64,000 bases of DNA from Porphyrobacter sp. CACIAM 03H1 (GCF_002215495.1 NZ_CP021378.1:1798764-1862763); one strand, 5' to 3'; positions 27,086 to 36,523 are shown, counted from the first letter of the stretch. Program-made: numbers and translations. The notes: generated from the sequence alone by a model not told the origin.

Positions 27086-28495
27086 TCAGACGCGCGCCAG
27101 CACCGCCTCGACCGCTGTCTCGGCGCTTTCCAGCGCCGCTTCCATGCCGCTCGCCGCTTGGCCGAGATGCTCGCCGGCGAAGTGCATCCGGGTTCCGCGG
27201 TGGCGGGTGAGGGCGGCGAGGTCGGCGGCCATTCCGGTGCCGATATGGTGGTAGATGCCGCGCGCGCCGGGCTCCTTCTGCCAGCTGAAGAACCGCAGCA
27301 CGCGCAGCTTGCCTCTGGCCGAAGGACGCATGGCCTCGAGCCGCGCCACGATCAGGCGTCCTGCCTCGTCAGGCGGCATCCGGTCGAGCAGGTCCGCGCC
27401 GGCCCCGGTGGTCCAGAGCTTGAGCATGGGCGGGTTCGATCCGAGCACGAACACGCGTCCGATCAGCGGCTCGTCGGTCCAAAGCGTTTGCGGCAGTCCG
27501 TCGGCTTCCCAGAACGGATCGCTCGCCGCGATGTAGGCGAAGCTGGCGCGGGTGTAGGGCAACTCCACGAGCATCCGCCTTGCCGCGGGGGTAAAGGGGA
27601 CGTCCATCGGTATCCGGCGCAGGGCGGCGAAGGGGATCGTGCAGATCGCCTGTGCCGCATAAAGGGTCCGGTCGCCGAGCCGGAGGCTGATCCCGCCGGC
27701 GTCCTCGCGGATGCCGCCGACGGTCTGGCCGAGCCGCACTTCGCGCCGCAAGCCCGACGCCATCGCTTCGGGCAGGCGCTGCGATCCTCCCGCGATCGTC
27801 GCGACCGGGCCCGGCTGGCTCGCGTAGATGGCGAAGGTTCTGGCAAGGTTGAGCTGCGACATGGCGTCGAGCGAATTGCCGTTGAAATTGGCACCGATCA
27901 GTCGCAGCGCCTCCTCGCTCGCCCCGGCCTGCCTCAGCGCATCGCGCACCGAGATGTCGGCATCGGGCGGAGCATCGCGCCAGGCGGCAGGTCCGGGCAG
28001 ACGGGTAAAGGCGCGGGCGTAATGCCGCATCAGCGCGGCCGGTTCGACGGCACGCTCGCGCTCGGCGAGGCGGTTGCCGGCGCTGGTTGCCCACGCCGCA
28101 GGCGCTGCGGTGGCACCATTGATCACGTAAAGATTGCCGGGCGCATCGGCGAGGCCCGCACCGCTGCCGGCACCATCGGGGAGGTCGATCCCGAGCTGGT
28201 CGGCCAGCGCGCGCAGACGGGCATATCCCGCCCCGACCTGGATCCCTCCGGCTTCGGGGGCACCCGGCAGGTCGCGCAAGGTGTGGAGCCTCCCGCCCAC
28301 GCGCTGTCCCGCCTCGAGCACCACGACCGACAGGCCCGCCGCCTCGCAGAGCCGCGCCGCGTGAAGCCCGGCGAGCCCCGCGCCGATGATCGCTACATCG
28401 GCCTCGGTCCTGCTGCGCGCCCCTGCCGGAGCGGCGCCGGCGATGATCGCGGCGCTCCCCCCGGCCAGAAAGGCGCGCCGCGTCGTCGGGATCAA
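27086..28495 (-). CDS. Tat-exported flavin amine oxidase
   Basis: The 469-residue protein starts at a TTG overlapping the stop of the DUF1838 gene (TTGA). It opens with TTRRAFLAGGSAAIIAGA, a twin-arginine signal. The FAD-binding GxGxxG motif is AIIGAGLAGLHAARLCEAAG, followed by LEAGQRVGGRLHTL; the C-terminus has MHFAGEHLGQAASGMEAALESAETA, typical of monoamine oxidase-type flavoproteins. Oxidation of an amine or related C-N compound in the periplasm is likely. Confidence 0.9.
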   Translation of the reverse strand: MIPTTRRAFLAGGSAAIIAGAAPAGARSRTEADVAIIGAGLAGLHAARLCEAAGLSVVVLEAGQRVGGRLHTLRDLPGAPEAGGIQVGAGYARLRALADQLGIDLPDGAGSGAGLADAPGNLYVINGATAAPAAWATSAGNRLAERERAVEPAALMRHYARAFTRLPGPAAWRDAPPDADISVRDALRQAGASEEALRLIGANFNGNSLDAMSQLNLARTFAIYASQPGPVATIAGGSQRLPEAMASGLRREVRLGQTVGGIREDAGGISLRLGDRTLYAAQAICTIPFAALRRIPMDVPFTPAARRMLVELPYTRASFAYIAASDPFWEADGLPQTLWTDEPLIGRVFVLGSNPPMLKLWTTGAGADLLDRMPPDEAGRLIVARLEAMRPSARGKLRVLRFFSWQKEPGARGIYHHIGTGMAADLAALTRHRGTRMHFAGEHLGQAASGMEAALESAETAVEAVLARV

Positions 28496-29424
28496 TGGCC
28501 CTCGCCGGTCTTGCCGCTGGTGCCCGCAGCCTTGCGCGCCTGATCGGTCAGCAGCTTGAACTTCGTCCAGGTGGTCTCGTTCGGGCGCATATCGTCGGCG
28601 GGCGGGGCCTGCTCGTAGATCGGGTAGTTGGCCCGGATCTCGTTCTTGAGCACGGCTGGCAGGTCCTCGAAGCCGCCGGGCAGCTTGCGCCCCATGGCAT
28701 TGAACACCATCTGCCCGGGGCGGCTGCCCATCTTCATCCAGGGTGCCCAGCCGGAAATCCGCACCCAGCTGATCATCGGATAGGCCGTCGGCTTGGTGCT
28801 GTCGTAAAGCTCGCTCTTGAGCGCGCCGAAATCGAAGATCTCCATCGCGTGATATTCGCCGCCGACATACTCCTGATAATCGCCGGCGAGCGGATTGGTG
28901 TAGAATAGCGGCGCCTCGAAGGGCATGAAGACATAGTCGCCCGCCTCGCGCAGGCTGTCGAGCGTGAGCGGTTTGCCGTCGGCACCCACCGCGAAGTTGG
29001 GGCGACCGTTCACCGGGTCGTTGTGGATGTGCATTACCTCGACCGTTTCCCCGGTATAGGGGTTGGTCCATTGCTTGAGGACTTCGCCGGTCTTGGGGTC
29101 GAGCATCAGCATGACCTCGCGGCTGACCAGTCGCCAGCCCTTGCCGCGCTGGGGATCGTTCACCTCGACGCAGCGGCGGATGTTCATGCCTTCGCCCTTG
29201 AACAGCAGCTTGTCGCGCACCCCGGGGCTGCGCCCGTAGATGTTGCCCGACCAGTGATAGACCGCCGGCTTGTCCGCAGAGACGCCGCATTGCAGCCGCT
29301 TGGAGATCTCCAGCGCGTCCTGCGGATTGGCAGGGTCGAGCGTGCGGGCATCCGCTGCCCCCGCTGCCAGCGTCGCGCCGGCGAGCAAAGCGGTAGCCCA
29401 ACGGCCGAATTTCCTGGATGTCAT
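28492..29424 (-). CDS. DUF1838 family exported protein
   Basis: The 310-residue protein has a Sec signal peptide ending near GAADARTL. The start at 29424 has GGAGGG 5 bases upstream; the next in-frame start upstream has no such site. The mature part holds the DUF1838 pattern with YHWSGNIYGR, LMLDPKTGEVLKQWTNPYTGE, VMHIHNDPVNG and SWVRISGWAPWMKMG. DUF1838 proteins are found in sphingomonad and actinobacterial degradation clusters, without a known reaction. It is co-transcribed with the amine oxidase under operator 5. Confidence 0.87.
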   Translation of the reverse strand: MTSRKFGRWATALLAGATLAAGAADARTLDPANPQDALEISKRLQCGVSADKPAVYHWSGNIYGRSPGVRDKLLFKGEGMNIRRCVEVNDPQRGKGWRLVSREVMLMLDPKTGEVLKQWTNPYTGETVEVMHIHNDPVNGRPNFAVGADGKPLTLDSLREAGDYVFMPFEAPLFYTNPLAGDYQEYVGGEYHAMEIFDFGALKSELYDSTKPTAYPMISWVRISGWAPWMKMGSRPGQMVFNAMGRKLPGGFEDLPAVLKNEIRANYPIYEQAPPADDMRPNETTWTKFKLLTDQARKAAGTSGKTGEGH

Positions 29425-29484
29425 CTTTTCCCTCCAAACCAGCGTGATATGCGGAACAAGCGCGATGGATCGCACAATTCCTCC

Positions 29485-29516
29485 TTGACTTTAGATTTGT
29501 CCGGACAAATTGTGAA
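29485..29516. promoter_or_regulatory. Operator 5 inside divergent promoters
   Basis: TTGTCCGGACAA lies at 29497-29508. Leftward, TTCACA (complement of 29511-29516) and TAAAGT (complement of 29488-29493) form a -35/-10 pair with a 17-bp spacer that contains the operator exactly. Rightward, TTGACT at 29485-29490 gives a candidate -35 with the operator again in the spacer. Occupancy should block both the DUF1838 and the CitE-like operons. Confidence 0.78.
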
Positions 29517-29568
29517 GCCTCAATTCTGAGTGGTGCGGTAGAGCGCCGATAGGATCAGGACCGCCATC

Positions 29569-30393
29569 GTGTTTGCCGCAGCCAGCCTGTTGTTCGTCCC
29601 CGGATCGCGGCCCGATCGCTTCGCCAAGGCGAAGGCGGCGGGCGCGGGTCTGACAGTGATCGATCTCGAGGACGCGGTCGCGGCTGACGACAAGGATGCC
29701 GCCCGTGCGGCTGCGCTGGGGCAGGTGGCCGAAGCGCCGCAGGGCTGGGCGATCCGCATCAATGCGGTGCGCACCGCCGCCGGCGTCCGCGATCTTGCCG
29801 CGCTGGTCGATTCACCCGCATTGCCCGAGGTGTTGCTCGTGCCGATGGTCGAACTGGCGGGCGATCTGGAGGTCATCGCCGGCGCGCTGGGCGACCGGTG
29901 CCCGCAGCTGATCCCGCTGATCGAGACACCCCGGGGCCTGCGCCATGCTCTTGCCATCGCATCCGCCGATAAGGTCGCTGCGGTGATGTTCGGCGGCGGC
30001 GATTTCTCGGGCGAGCTGGGCGTCGAACTGGCGTGGGAGCCGCTGCTCGCTTCACGCCAGCAGCTTCTGCTCGCCTGCGCCGAGGCAAGAAAGCCTGCGA
30101 TCGACGTTCCCTTCATCCGGCTGGAGGACGAAGCGGGCCTTGCCGAGGAAGCGGCGCGCGCCCGCGCGATCGGCTTTTCCGCCAAGGCGGCGATCCATCC
30201 CGCGCAGCTGCCCGCGATTCATGCCGCTTTCCTGCCGACCGAGGCGGAGGTTGCAGAGGCGCGCGAGGCGCTGGCCGCCTACGAGGCCGGCGGCGGGCGC
30301 GCGATCCGGTTCCGCGGGCGCATGCTCGAGGCGCCCTTCATCATCAGGTATCGCGCGCTTGTGACGCGCCACGAGGAGCAAGCGAATGCGTGA
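29569..30393 (+). CDS. CitE-like / HpcH-HpaI family CoA-ester lyase
   Basis: The 274-residue protein starts at a GTG with AGGA 8 bases upstream. SLLFVPGSRPDRFAKA, DLEDAVAADDK and RINAVRT are hallmarks of the citrate lyase beta-subunit family, and LIPLIETPRGLRHALAIA and MFGGGDFSGELG supply the metal-binding Glu and Asp. Stand-alone members cleave malyl-CoA, methylmalyl-CoA or citramalyl-CoA. It heads the operon with MaoC, acyl-CoA dehydrogenase and two CoA-transferases, which fits the final cleavage of a hydroxy-dicarboxyl-CoA. It overlaps the MaoC gene by 8 bases. Confidence 0.9.
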   Translation: MFAAASLLFVPGSRPDRFAKAKAAGAGLTVIDLEDAVAADDKDAARAAALGQVAEAPQGWAIRINAVRTAAGVRDLAALVDSPALPEVLLVPMVELAGDLEVIAGALGDRCPQLIPLIETPRGLRHALAIASADKVAAVMFGGGDFSGELGVELAWEPLLASRQQLLLACAEARKPAIDVPFIRLEDEAGLAEEAARARAIGFSAKAAIHPAQLPAIHAAFLPTEAEVAEAREALAAYEAGGGRAIRFRGRMLEAPFIIRYRALVTRHEEQANA

Positions 30394-30895
30394 CAGCTAC
30401 ATCGAGGTTTCCCCCGGCCGCTTCCGCGAGGTGCAGGGGCGTTATTTCGAGGATTTCGTGGTCGGCCACGTCTACGAACACCGCCCCGGGCGCACTATCA
30501 CCGATGCCGACAACGTGTGGTTCACGCTGCTCACCATGAACACCCACCCGGCCCATTTCGATTACGAGCTCTCGAAGGACACCGAATTCGGCAAGCCGCT
30601 GGTGGTCAGCCCGTTCACGATTGCCTTAATGACCGGCATGAGCGTCTCCGACACCAGCGGCAAGGCGATCGCCAACCTTGGCTGGGACGAGGTGCGGATG
30701 GTCAAGCCGCTGTTCGTCGGCGACACGCTCTATTGCGAGAGCGAAGTGCTGGAGAAGCGCGAAAGCGCCAGTCGCCCCGAACAGGGCATCGTCACCTTCA
30801 AGACCATCGCGAAGAACCAGCACGGCGACATCGTCGCCCATTACAAGCGCACCGTACTGGTGTGGAAGCGCGGCTTCGGCGCGCTCGACAAGTAA
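30386..30895 (+). CDS. MaoC-like enoyl-CoA hydratase (mesaconyl-CoA hydratase type)
   Basis: The 169-residue single hot-dog protein contains TMNTHPAHFDYE, a form of the hydratase-2 motif with catalytic Asp/His positions, then GKPLVVSPF. Stand-alone MaoC proteins paired with a CitE-like lyase are typical of mesaconyl- or methylmesaconyl-CoA hydration. It likely hydrates the double bond introduced by the acyl-CoA dehydrogenase encoded next. Confidence 0.9.
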   Translation: MRDSYIEVSPGRFREVQGRYFEDFVVGHVYEHRPGRTITDADNVWFTLLTMNTHPAHFDYELSKDTEFGKPLVVSPFTIALMTGMSVSDTSGKAIANLGWDEVRMVKPLFVGDTLYCESEVLEKRESASRPEQGIVTFKTIAKNQHGDIVAHYKRTVLVWKRGFGALDK

Positions 30896-30923
30896 CCCTG
30901 CAAGACCCCGAGGACCCAAAGTC

Positions 30924-32111
30924 ATGGCCACCGCCGCAGCAATCGCCAACCCGATCCGCACGATCGACCCGGAGGAGGAGCGCGCCTTCATGGACGCGAT
31001 CGACCGCTGGCTCGAGCGCGAGGTGATCCCGGTCATCAAGCACCACGATCACAACGACATCTGGCCTGCCGAACTGGTCGCACAGATGGCCGAGATGGGC
31101 CTGTTCGGGGCTACCATCGGGCAGGAATACGGCGGTCTCGGACTGCCCGCGACGACCTATGCCAAGATCGTGATGAAGATCTCGAGCCACTGGATGGCGA
31201 TCACCGGCATCTTCAACTCGCACCTCATCATGGCCGCAGCGGTCGAACGTTTCGGCACGGCGCAGCAGAAGGCCAAGTGGCTGCCCCGGTTCGCGACCGG
31301 CGAGATCCGCGGCGGGCTGGCGCTGACGGAGCCCAACGCCGGAACCGACCTTCAGGCGATCCGCACCGTGGCGAGGAAGGATGCGAACGGCGACTACATC
31401 CTCAACGGCACCAAGACGTGGATTTCCAACGCGCTTAACGGCCAGTGCTTCGCGCTGCTGGCCAAGACCGACCCTGCCGCCGAACCGCGCTACAAGGGCA
31501 TGAGCCTTTTCATCGCCGACAAGCGCGAAGGGCTTTCCACCGGCAAGAAGTTCGACAAGCTCGGCTACAAGAGCATCGATAGCGCGGAACTCGTCATGGA
31601 GGACTACCGCATCCCCGCCGACCAGCTGATCGGCGGCGTCGAGGGGCAGGGCTTCTTTCAGGCCACCGGCGGGCTCGAGCTCGGACGCATCAACGTCGCC
31701 GCGCGCGGTGTGGGGCTGGCCGAAGGCTCGCTCCGGCTCGCCACCGAATACGCTCAGCAACGACAGACCATGGGCAAACCGATCGCGGAACACCAGGCGA
31801 TCCAGCTCAAGCTCGGCGAAATGGTCACCCGCGCACGGGCCGCACGGCTGCTGACGCTCGACGCCTCGGAGGCCTACGATCGCGGCGAACGCTGCGACAA
31901 GGAAGCCGGCATGGCCAAGTACTTCGCCAGCGAGGCCGCGGTGGAGAACAGCCAGGAGGCGATGCGGATCTACGGCGGCTATTCCTATTCCAAGGAATAC
32001 GACATCGAACGCTATTACCGTGACAGCCTGCTGATGTGCATCGGCGAGGGGACCAACGAGATGCAGCGCATGATCATCGCCAAGCAGCACCTCAAGGAAA
32101 ACCCGGCCTGA
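30924..32111 (+). CDS. Acyl-CoA dehydrogenase
   Basis: The 395-residue flavoprotein has the three-domain acyl-CoA dehydrogenase pattern: GGLALTEPNAGTDLQ for FAD/substrate contacts, TKTWISNALNGQ, and the C-terminal AMRIYGGYSYSKEYDIERYYRDS then GEGTNEMQ, whose first Glu is the likely catalytic base. The ATG at 30924 has GAGG upstream; a longer in-frame extension overlaps the MaoC gene and is not coding. It probably desaturates a CoA ester of a saturated dicarboxylate. Confidence 0.92.
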   Translation: MATAAAIANPIRTIDPEEERAFMDAIDRWLEREVIPVIKHHDHNDIWPAELVAQMAEMGLFGATIGQEYGGLGLPATTYAKIVMKISSHWMAITGIFNSHLIMAAAVERFGTAQQKAKWLPRFATGEIRGGLALTEPNAGTDLQAIRTVARKDANGDYILNGTKTWISNALNGQCFALLAKTDPAAEPRYKGMSLFIADKREGLSTGKKFDKLGYKSIDSAELVMEDYRIPADQLIGGVEGQGFFQATGGLELGRINVAARGVGLAEGSLRLATEYAQQRQTMGKPIAEHQAIQLKLGEMVTRARAARLLTLDASEAYDRGERCDKEAGMAKYFASEAAVENSQEAMRIYGGYSYSKEYDIERYYRDSLLMCIGEGTNEMQRMIIAKQHLKENPA

Positions 32112-32125
32112 GAGGGCGGCGCGCG

Positions 32126-33355
32126 ATGGAGCCGGCAACCGATCTTCCGCTCCGGGGCTTCCGGATCATCAGCGCCGAACAATACGGCGCTGGTCCCTAC
32201 GGCACGATGTTCCTCGCCCAGATGGGCGCCGAGGTCATCAAGATCGAGCCGCCCGGCAAGCCTGCTCCCGATGGCACGCGGCGCGGCGGCGGCGACACGG
32301 CGCGCGCCGTGGGCCCGCATTTCCTGCGCCCGGGGGAAAGCGTCTACTTCCAGGCCTTCAACCTCAACAAGCGGTCGCTGACGCTCGATCTCGGAACCGA
32401 CGCCGGACAGGAGGTGCTGCACCGGCTGGCGAGGCAGAGCCATGCCGTCGCCAACAATATGCGCGGCGATCTGCCTGCGCGGCTGGGGCTCGATTACGCC
32501 GCGCTCGGCAGGGTCAACCCGGCCATCGTCTGCGCGCACCTGTCGGCATACGGACGAGACAACGCGCGCGCCAAGTGGCCGGGCTATGACTACCTGATGC
32601 AGGCCGAGGCGGGTTATTGCCAGCTGACCGGCGAGCCGGGCGGCGACCCGCAGCGCATGGGCCTGTCGATGGTCGATTTCATCACCGGAACGATCTTCTG
32701 CATCGGCCTTTTGGGCGCGCTGGTCGACGCGCAGCGCAGCGGAAGGGGGCGGGACGTCGATACCGATCTGCTGTCTGCCGCGGTCCACCAGACCTCCTAT
32801 CCGGCACTGTGGTACATGAACAACGGCGACGAGACCCAGCGCACGCCGCGCAGCGCCCATCCCACCGCTACCCCCAGCCAGATGTTCCGCGCCGCCGACG
32901 GCTGGATGTTCGTGATGTGCCAGCTGCCCAAGTTCTGGGACATCCTCACGACCCGCATCGGCCGCGAGGATCTGGCCGCCGACCCCCGCTTCGCCACCAA
33001 TGCCGACCGGCTGGCGAACCGCGAGGTGCTGACGCGGTTGCTCGACGAGGAATTCAGCCGGAAGCCGATGGCCCATTGGCAGGAACTGCTCGGCGGCCAT
33101 GTCCCCGTCGCTCCCGTCTATGAGCTTGGCGCGGCGCTCGACAATCCGTGGCTTGCCGAGATCGGCCTGCGCGACAGCGTGGACCACCCCGACGCGCCGG
33201 AGCTCAAGGTGCTGGCCAACCCGCTCAAGTTCGACGGCAAGCGGCTGCCCAACCGGGCCGCGCCGCTGCTCGGAGCCGACAGCGAAGATATTCTCGCCGA
33301 CCTCGGCTATGATCCCGACGAGATCGCCCGCCTGCGCGCGGACGGGATCGTCTGA
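32126..33355 (+). CDS. CaiB/BaiF family CoA-transferase
   Basis: The 409-residue protein has GFRIISAEQYGAGPYGT, MGAEVIKIEPPGKPAPD and NKRSLTLDLG, the standard N-terminal blocks of family III CoA-transferases, with probable catalytic D155 in PGYDYLMQAEAG. It is one of two adjacent, only moderately similar copies, which may act on different acids or form a heteromer. The gene lies 14 bases after the dehydrogenase. Confidence 0.9.
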   Translation: MEPATDLPLRGFRIISAEQYGAGPYGTMFLAQMGAEVIKIEPPGKPAPDGTRRGGGDTARAVGPHFLRPGESVYFQAFNLNKRSLTLDLGTDAGQEVLHRLARQSHAVANNMRGDLPARLGLDYAALGRVNPAIVCAHLSAYGRDNARAKWPGYDYLMQAEAGYCQLTGEPGGDPQRMGLSMVDFITGTIFCIGLLGALVDAQRSGRGRDVDTDLLSAAVHQTSYPALWYMNNGDETQRTPRSAHPTATPSQMFRAADGWMFVMCQLPKFWDILTTRIGREDLAADPRFATNADRLANREVLTRLLDEEFSRKPMAHWQELLGGHVPVAPVYELGAALDNPWLAEIGLRDSVDHPDAPELKVLANPLKFDGKRLPNRAAPLLGADSEDILADLGYDPDEIARLRADGIV

Positions 33356-33387
33356 CGCCGGCCGCAAGGGAGGGAGAGGGCAGGAGC

Positions 33388-34488
33388 ATGGGCAAGCTCA
33401 GCGGCATACGCGTGATTGATCTCTCGCAGTTCCTGCCGGGCCCGATGCTGACCGTGATGATGGCCGACCAGGGTGCGGAGGTGATCAAGATCGAGCCGGC
33501 CGCAGGCGATCCGGCGCGCGAGCAGGCGCCCTTCGATACCTATGACGGTGCCACCCATTCGGTGTGGTTCGCCAATCTCAATCGCGGCAAGACAAGCGTC
33601 GTGCTCGATCTCAAGAGCGAGGACGGCAAGGCCGCACTGCGGGATCTGGTCGCCGGCGCGGATGTGTTCGTGGAAGGCTTCAGGCCCGGGGTGATGGCGC
33701 GGCTCGGCTTCGATTATGCGAGCGTCAAGGCCATCCGCCCCGATATCGTCTATTGCTCGATCTCGGCCTTCGGGCAGGAAGGCTCGCTGTCGCATCACCC
33801 CGCGCACGACATGGCGGTGCAGGCCCTGAGCGGGTTCCTTTCGGTCAATGACGGCGCGGACGGGACGCCAGTTGTGCCCGGCGCGCCGAGCGCCGATCTG
33901 GCGGCAGGGCTGACGGCCCTCTCCGCGGTGCTGATGGCGCTGGTGGGGCGCGACCGGACGGGGGAGGGCGCCTATATCGATTGCGCGATGTTCGACAGCC
34001 TGCTGCCCTGGTGCGCCCATATTGCCGGCAGTGCCATCGCGGGCGGCGAAAGCCCGCGCTCGGCTGCGCAGCGCAGCCTAGGAGGGGCGGCGTTTTATCA
34101 GGTCTATCGCACCGCCGATGATCGCCACATCGTGCTGGGCGGGCGGGAGCTGAAATTCGCGCGCAACCTGCTGGTCGCACTGGGCCGCGAGGACCTCTAT
34201 CCGCTCGCCGATGCCCCGGCCGGCGAGCAGGGCGAACTGATCGCCTACCTGCGCGAAACCTTCGCCACGAAAACCCGGGCCGAGTGGGTGGAATGGTTCG
34301 CCGACAAGGATGTCGCCTTCGCCCCGGTGCTCGACTTCCGCGAGGCGCTCGATTCCCCGCACGTCGCCGAGCGCGGCCTGACGGTGGCGGACGCGAGCGG
34401 CGGCCATTTCATTGCGCCCGCGATCCGTTTTGCCGGTGAGAACTGGTCGCCGGGCCGTGTCCCGGGGCTGGGAGAAGGGGCTGCGTGA
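33388..34488 (+). CDS. CaiB/BaiF family CoA-transferase
   Basis: The 366-residue protein starts MGKLSGIRVIDLSQFLPGP and has probable catalytic D141 in PAHDMAVQALSG. It is slightly short for the family but contains all main blocks (QGAEVIKIEPAAGD, LNRGKTSVVLDLK, CSISAFGQEG). AGGGAGAGGGCAGGAGC upstream gives a strong ribosome-binding site. It is the last gene of the 29569-34488 operon and ends 8 bases from the convergent gntR gene. Confidence 0.9.
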   Translation: MGKLSGIRVIDLSQFLPGPMLTVMMADQGAEVIKIEPAAGDPAREQAPFDTYDGATHSVWFANLNRGKTSVVLDLKSEDGKAALRDLVAGADVFVEGFRPGVMARLGFDYASVKAIRPDIVYCSISAFGQEGSLSHHPAHDMAVQALSGFLSVNDGADGTPVVPGAPSADLAAGLTALSAVLMALVGRDRTGEGAYIDCAMFDSLLPWCAHIAGSAIAGGESPRSAAQRSLGGAAFYQVYRTADDRHIVLGGRELKFARNLLVALGREDLYPLADAPAGEQGELIAYLRETFATKTRAEWVEWFADKDVAFAPVLDFREALDSPHVAERGLTVADASGGHFIAPAIRFAGENWSPGRVPGLGEGAA

Positions 34489-34496
34489 TCTCCGCC

Positions 34497-35225
34497 TCAA
34501 GCCTCGACGTCGATGTGCATCGCGTAGGCGAAGCGGTCACCGGGATGGTGGCTGACCGAGATCTCGAAGATCCGTCCCTTGGGATCGAAATAGCACCGCA
34601 GGATCCGCAGCACCGGGCTGCCTTCGTCCACCTCGAGCGCGGCAGCGATCGCGGGGTCGGCGGCGATCGCTTGAATGTCCTGCGTGACCTTCCCGATCTG
34701 CACGCCGGCGAGTTGTTCAATCTGGCTGAACAGCGTGCCGGCGCCGAGATCGAGAGCCTCGACCGCATCGCCAAGCATCTCGTGGAAATAGGCGTCCGTC
34801 GCAGCAATCGGCGGCGCATCCCCGGCATGACGACGGACCCCGCGAAACGCGGTCCATTCGCCGTCGGTCGGATCGGCAAGCTGCACCGCGACCTCGCCGG
34901 GAAGCGGGCCGTGACCCTGCCTTTCGTAGACCACTTCGCTGCCCTGGGCATATTGCAGCAGCTCGCCCACGTTGGAGAGCGGCTGGTGCAGCGCGCCGCC
35001 ACGGGCGGCGGCCGGCTGGACGGTCGTGCCCGAACCGCGCCGTCGCTGGATCAGTCCTTCCGCTTCGAGCCGGCGCAGCGCCTCACGGATGGTGTAACGG
35101 CTCACGTCGTACTTGCGGCACAGGACGGTCTCGGTCGGGAACTGCCGACCGCCAGCGAAATCGCCCTTGAGGATCTCCTCGCGCAGTTCGGCTGCAAGTT
35201 GCAGATAGCGCGGGATGCGCTGCAT
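34497..35225 (-). CDS. GntR-family transcriptional regulator, HutC subfamily
   Basis: The 242-residue protein has an N-terminal winged helix (RYLQLAAELREEILKGDF, FPTETVLCRKYDVSRYTIREAL, then GLIQRRRGSGTTV) and a C-terminal UTRA effector domain (FSQIEQLAGVQIGKVTQDI, LRILRCYFDPKGRIFEISVSHHPGDRF). The start at 35225 has GGAG 5 bases upstream. HutC-type regulators bind palindromes with GT and AC half-sites, matching TTGTCCGGACAA. It is the only regulator in the island and the likely reader of the seven sites. No operator is visible in its own upstream region. Confidence 0.92.
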   Translation of the reverse strand: MQRIPRYLQLAAELREEILKGDFAGGRQFPTETVLCRKYDVSRYTIREALRRLEAEGLIQRRRGSGTTVQPAAARGGALHQPLSNVGELLQYAQGSEVVYERQGHGPLPGEVAVQLADPTDGEWTAFRGVRRHAGDAPPIAATDAYFHEMLGDAVEALDLGAGTLFSQIEQLAGVQIGKVTQDIQAIAADPAIAAALEVDEGSPVLRILRCYFDPKGRIFEISVSHHPGDRFAYAMHIDVEA

Positions 35226-35293
35226 CTTCGCTCCGGTGGCGGTACTGGCCAAGCTTTGCTCCGAATCTCTTGCGGCAGGGCGGAGGCGGCGCG

Positions 35294-36523
35294 ATGACCG
35301 GACCGCTCCTGACCGGACTTGGCACAAGGTTAGCGCGCCCCGTCACAAAAGGCGAGCGTCAGCGTGCACGTCTGCACCTGCTCGACTGGCTCGCCTGTGT
35401 CGCCGGTGCGCGGGGCAGCGAAGCAGGGGCGCTGGGCGCAAGCATCGCGCTCGCCGGCTGGGAGCGCGCGACCTATCTCGGCAACGTGCTGGAAATGGAC
35501 GATGTCCACCGCACCGCGCTGCTCCATCCCGGTCCGGTGGTGTGGCCGGCAGCGCTGAGCATGGCGAGCGCGCGCTTGGAGGCGCGGCTCGATGCGGCGG
35601 TGCGCGGCTACGAGGCGATGATCGCCGTCGGCGCGGCGATGGACGCGCACCACTATGCCCGCTGGCACCCGACCGCGACAATGGGCGGCTTCGGCGCGGC
35701 GGCGGCCTTCGGCTCCCTGATCGGCTTCGCTCCGGTTGAATATGCCCACGCGCTCGCCAATGCCGGATCGGTCGCCGGGGGACTTTGGCACATGCGTCAC
35801 GCGCCGGGCGTGCTGACCAAGCAGTGGCACATCTACCACGCAGTGCGCACGGGACGCGATGCGGCGCTGCATATCCATTACGGCGCGACCGGGCCGCTCG
35901 AACTGCTCGAGGGGGCGCAGGGGCTGTTCGCGGCGATGGCGCAAAGCCGGGGTGCGCTGGCGGGGGATGAGACGGGCTGGCTGATCCACGCGGTCAGCTT
36001 CAAGCCTTTCGCAGCCTGCCGCCATGCCCACCCCGCCATCGACGCGGCGCTCGAGCTGCGCAGGCAGGGCCGCCTCGTCGCGCCCTACGTGGTCGAAACC
36101 TATGCCGACGCGCTGACCTTCTGCAATCGGCCCGATCCTGTCACCGAACTCGACGCGAAATTCTCGCTTCAGCACGCGGTGGCGGTGGTAGCCGACGGGC
36201 GAAACGCCGAACCGGAGGACTTCACGCCCGAGGCCATCGCCGCGCTCGCTCCCTTGCGCGCGCAGGTGAGCGTCGCCGAGGACCCTGCGATCACCGCCCG
36301 CTACCCCGCGCATTTCGGGGCGAGGGTCAACGGGCTGGAGCTGGTCGACACGCTCGGCGATCCCGAAAGGCCGGTGGGCGAGGAGCACATCATCGCCAAG
36401 ATGCACAGCCTCGCGCGATGGGGCGGCTTGCCCTCGGACGAAGCGGATCGCGCCGTGCGGCTCGCACTGGAGAACGACGATGCCGCCGCCATAGACGCCA
36501 TGCTCGAGGCATGGATCCGGTGA
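35294..36523 (+). CDS. MmgE/PrpD family protein
   Basis: The 409-residue protein starts at ATG 35294 with GGAGG 7 bases upstream. MmgE/PrpD features include LLDWLACVAGARG, GNVLEMDDVHRTALLHPGPVVWPAAL, HHYARWHPTATMGGFGAAAAFG and FKPFAACRHAHPAIDAA. The family covers 2-methylcitrate dehydratase and cis-aconitate decarboxylase. It is divergently arranged from gntR and opens the ten-gene operon, followed by a second, dissimilar family member that overlaps it by 13 bases. Confidence 0.88.
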   Translation: MTGPLLTGLGTRLARPVTKGERQRARLHLLDWLACVAGARGSEAGALGASIALAGWERATYLGNVLEMDDVHRTALLHPGPVVWPAALSMASARLEARLDAAVRGYEAMIAVGAAMDAHHYARWHPTATMGGFGAAAAFGSLIGFAPVEYAHALANAGSVAGGLWHMRHAPGVLTKQWHIYHAVRTGRDAALHIHYGATGPLELLEGAQGLFAAMAQSRGALAGDETGWLIHAVSFKPFAACRHAHPAIDAALELRRQGRLVAPYVVETYADALTFCNRPDPVTELDAKFSLQHAVAVVADGRNAEPEDFTPEAIAALAPLRAQVSVAEDPAITARYPAHFGARVNGLELVDTLGDPERPVGEEHIIAKMHSLARWGGLPSDEADRAVRLALENDDAAAIDAMLEAWIR

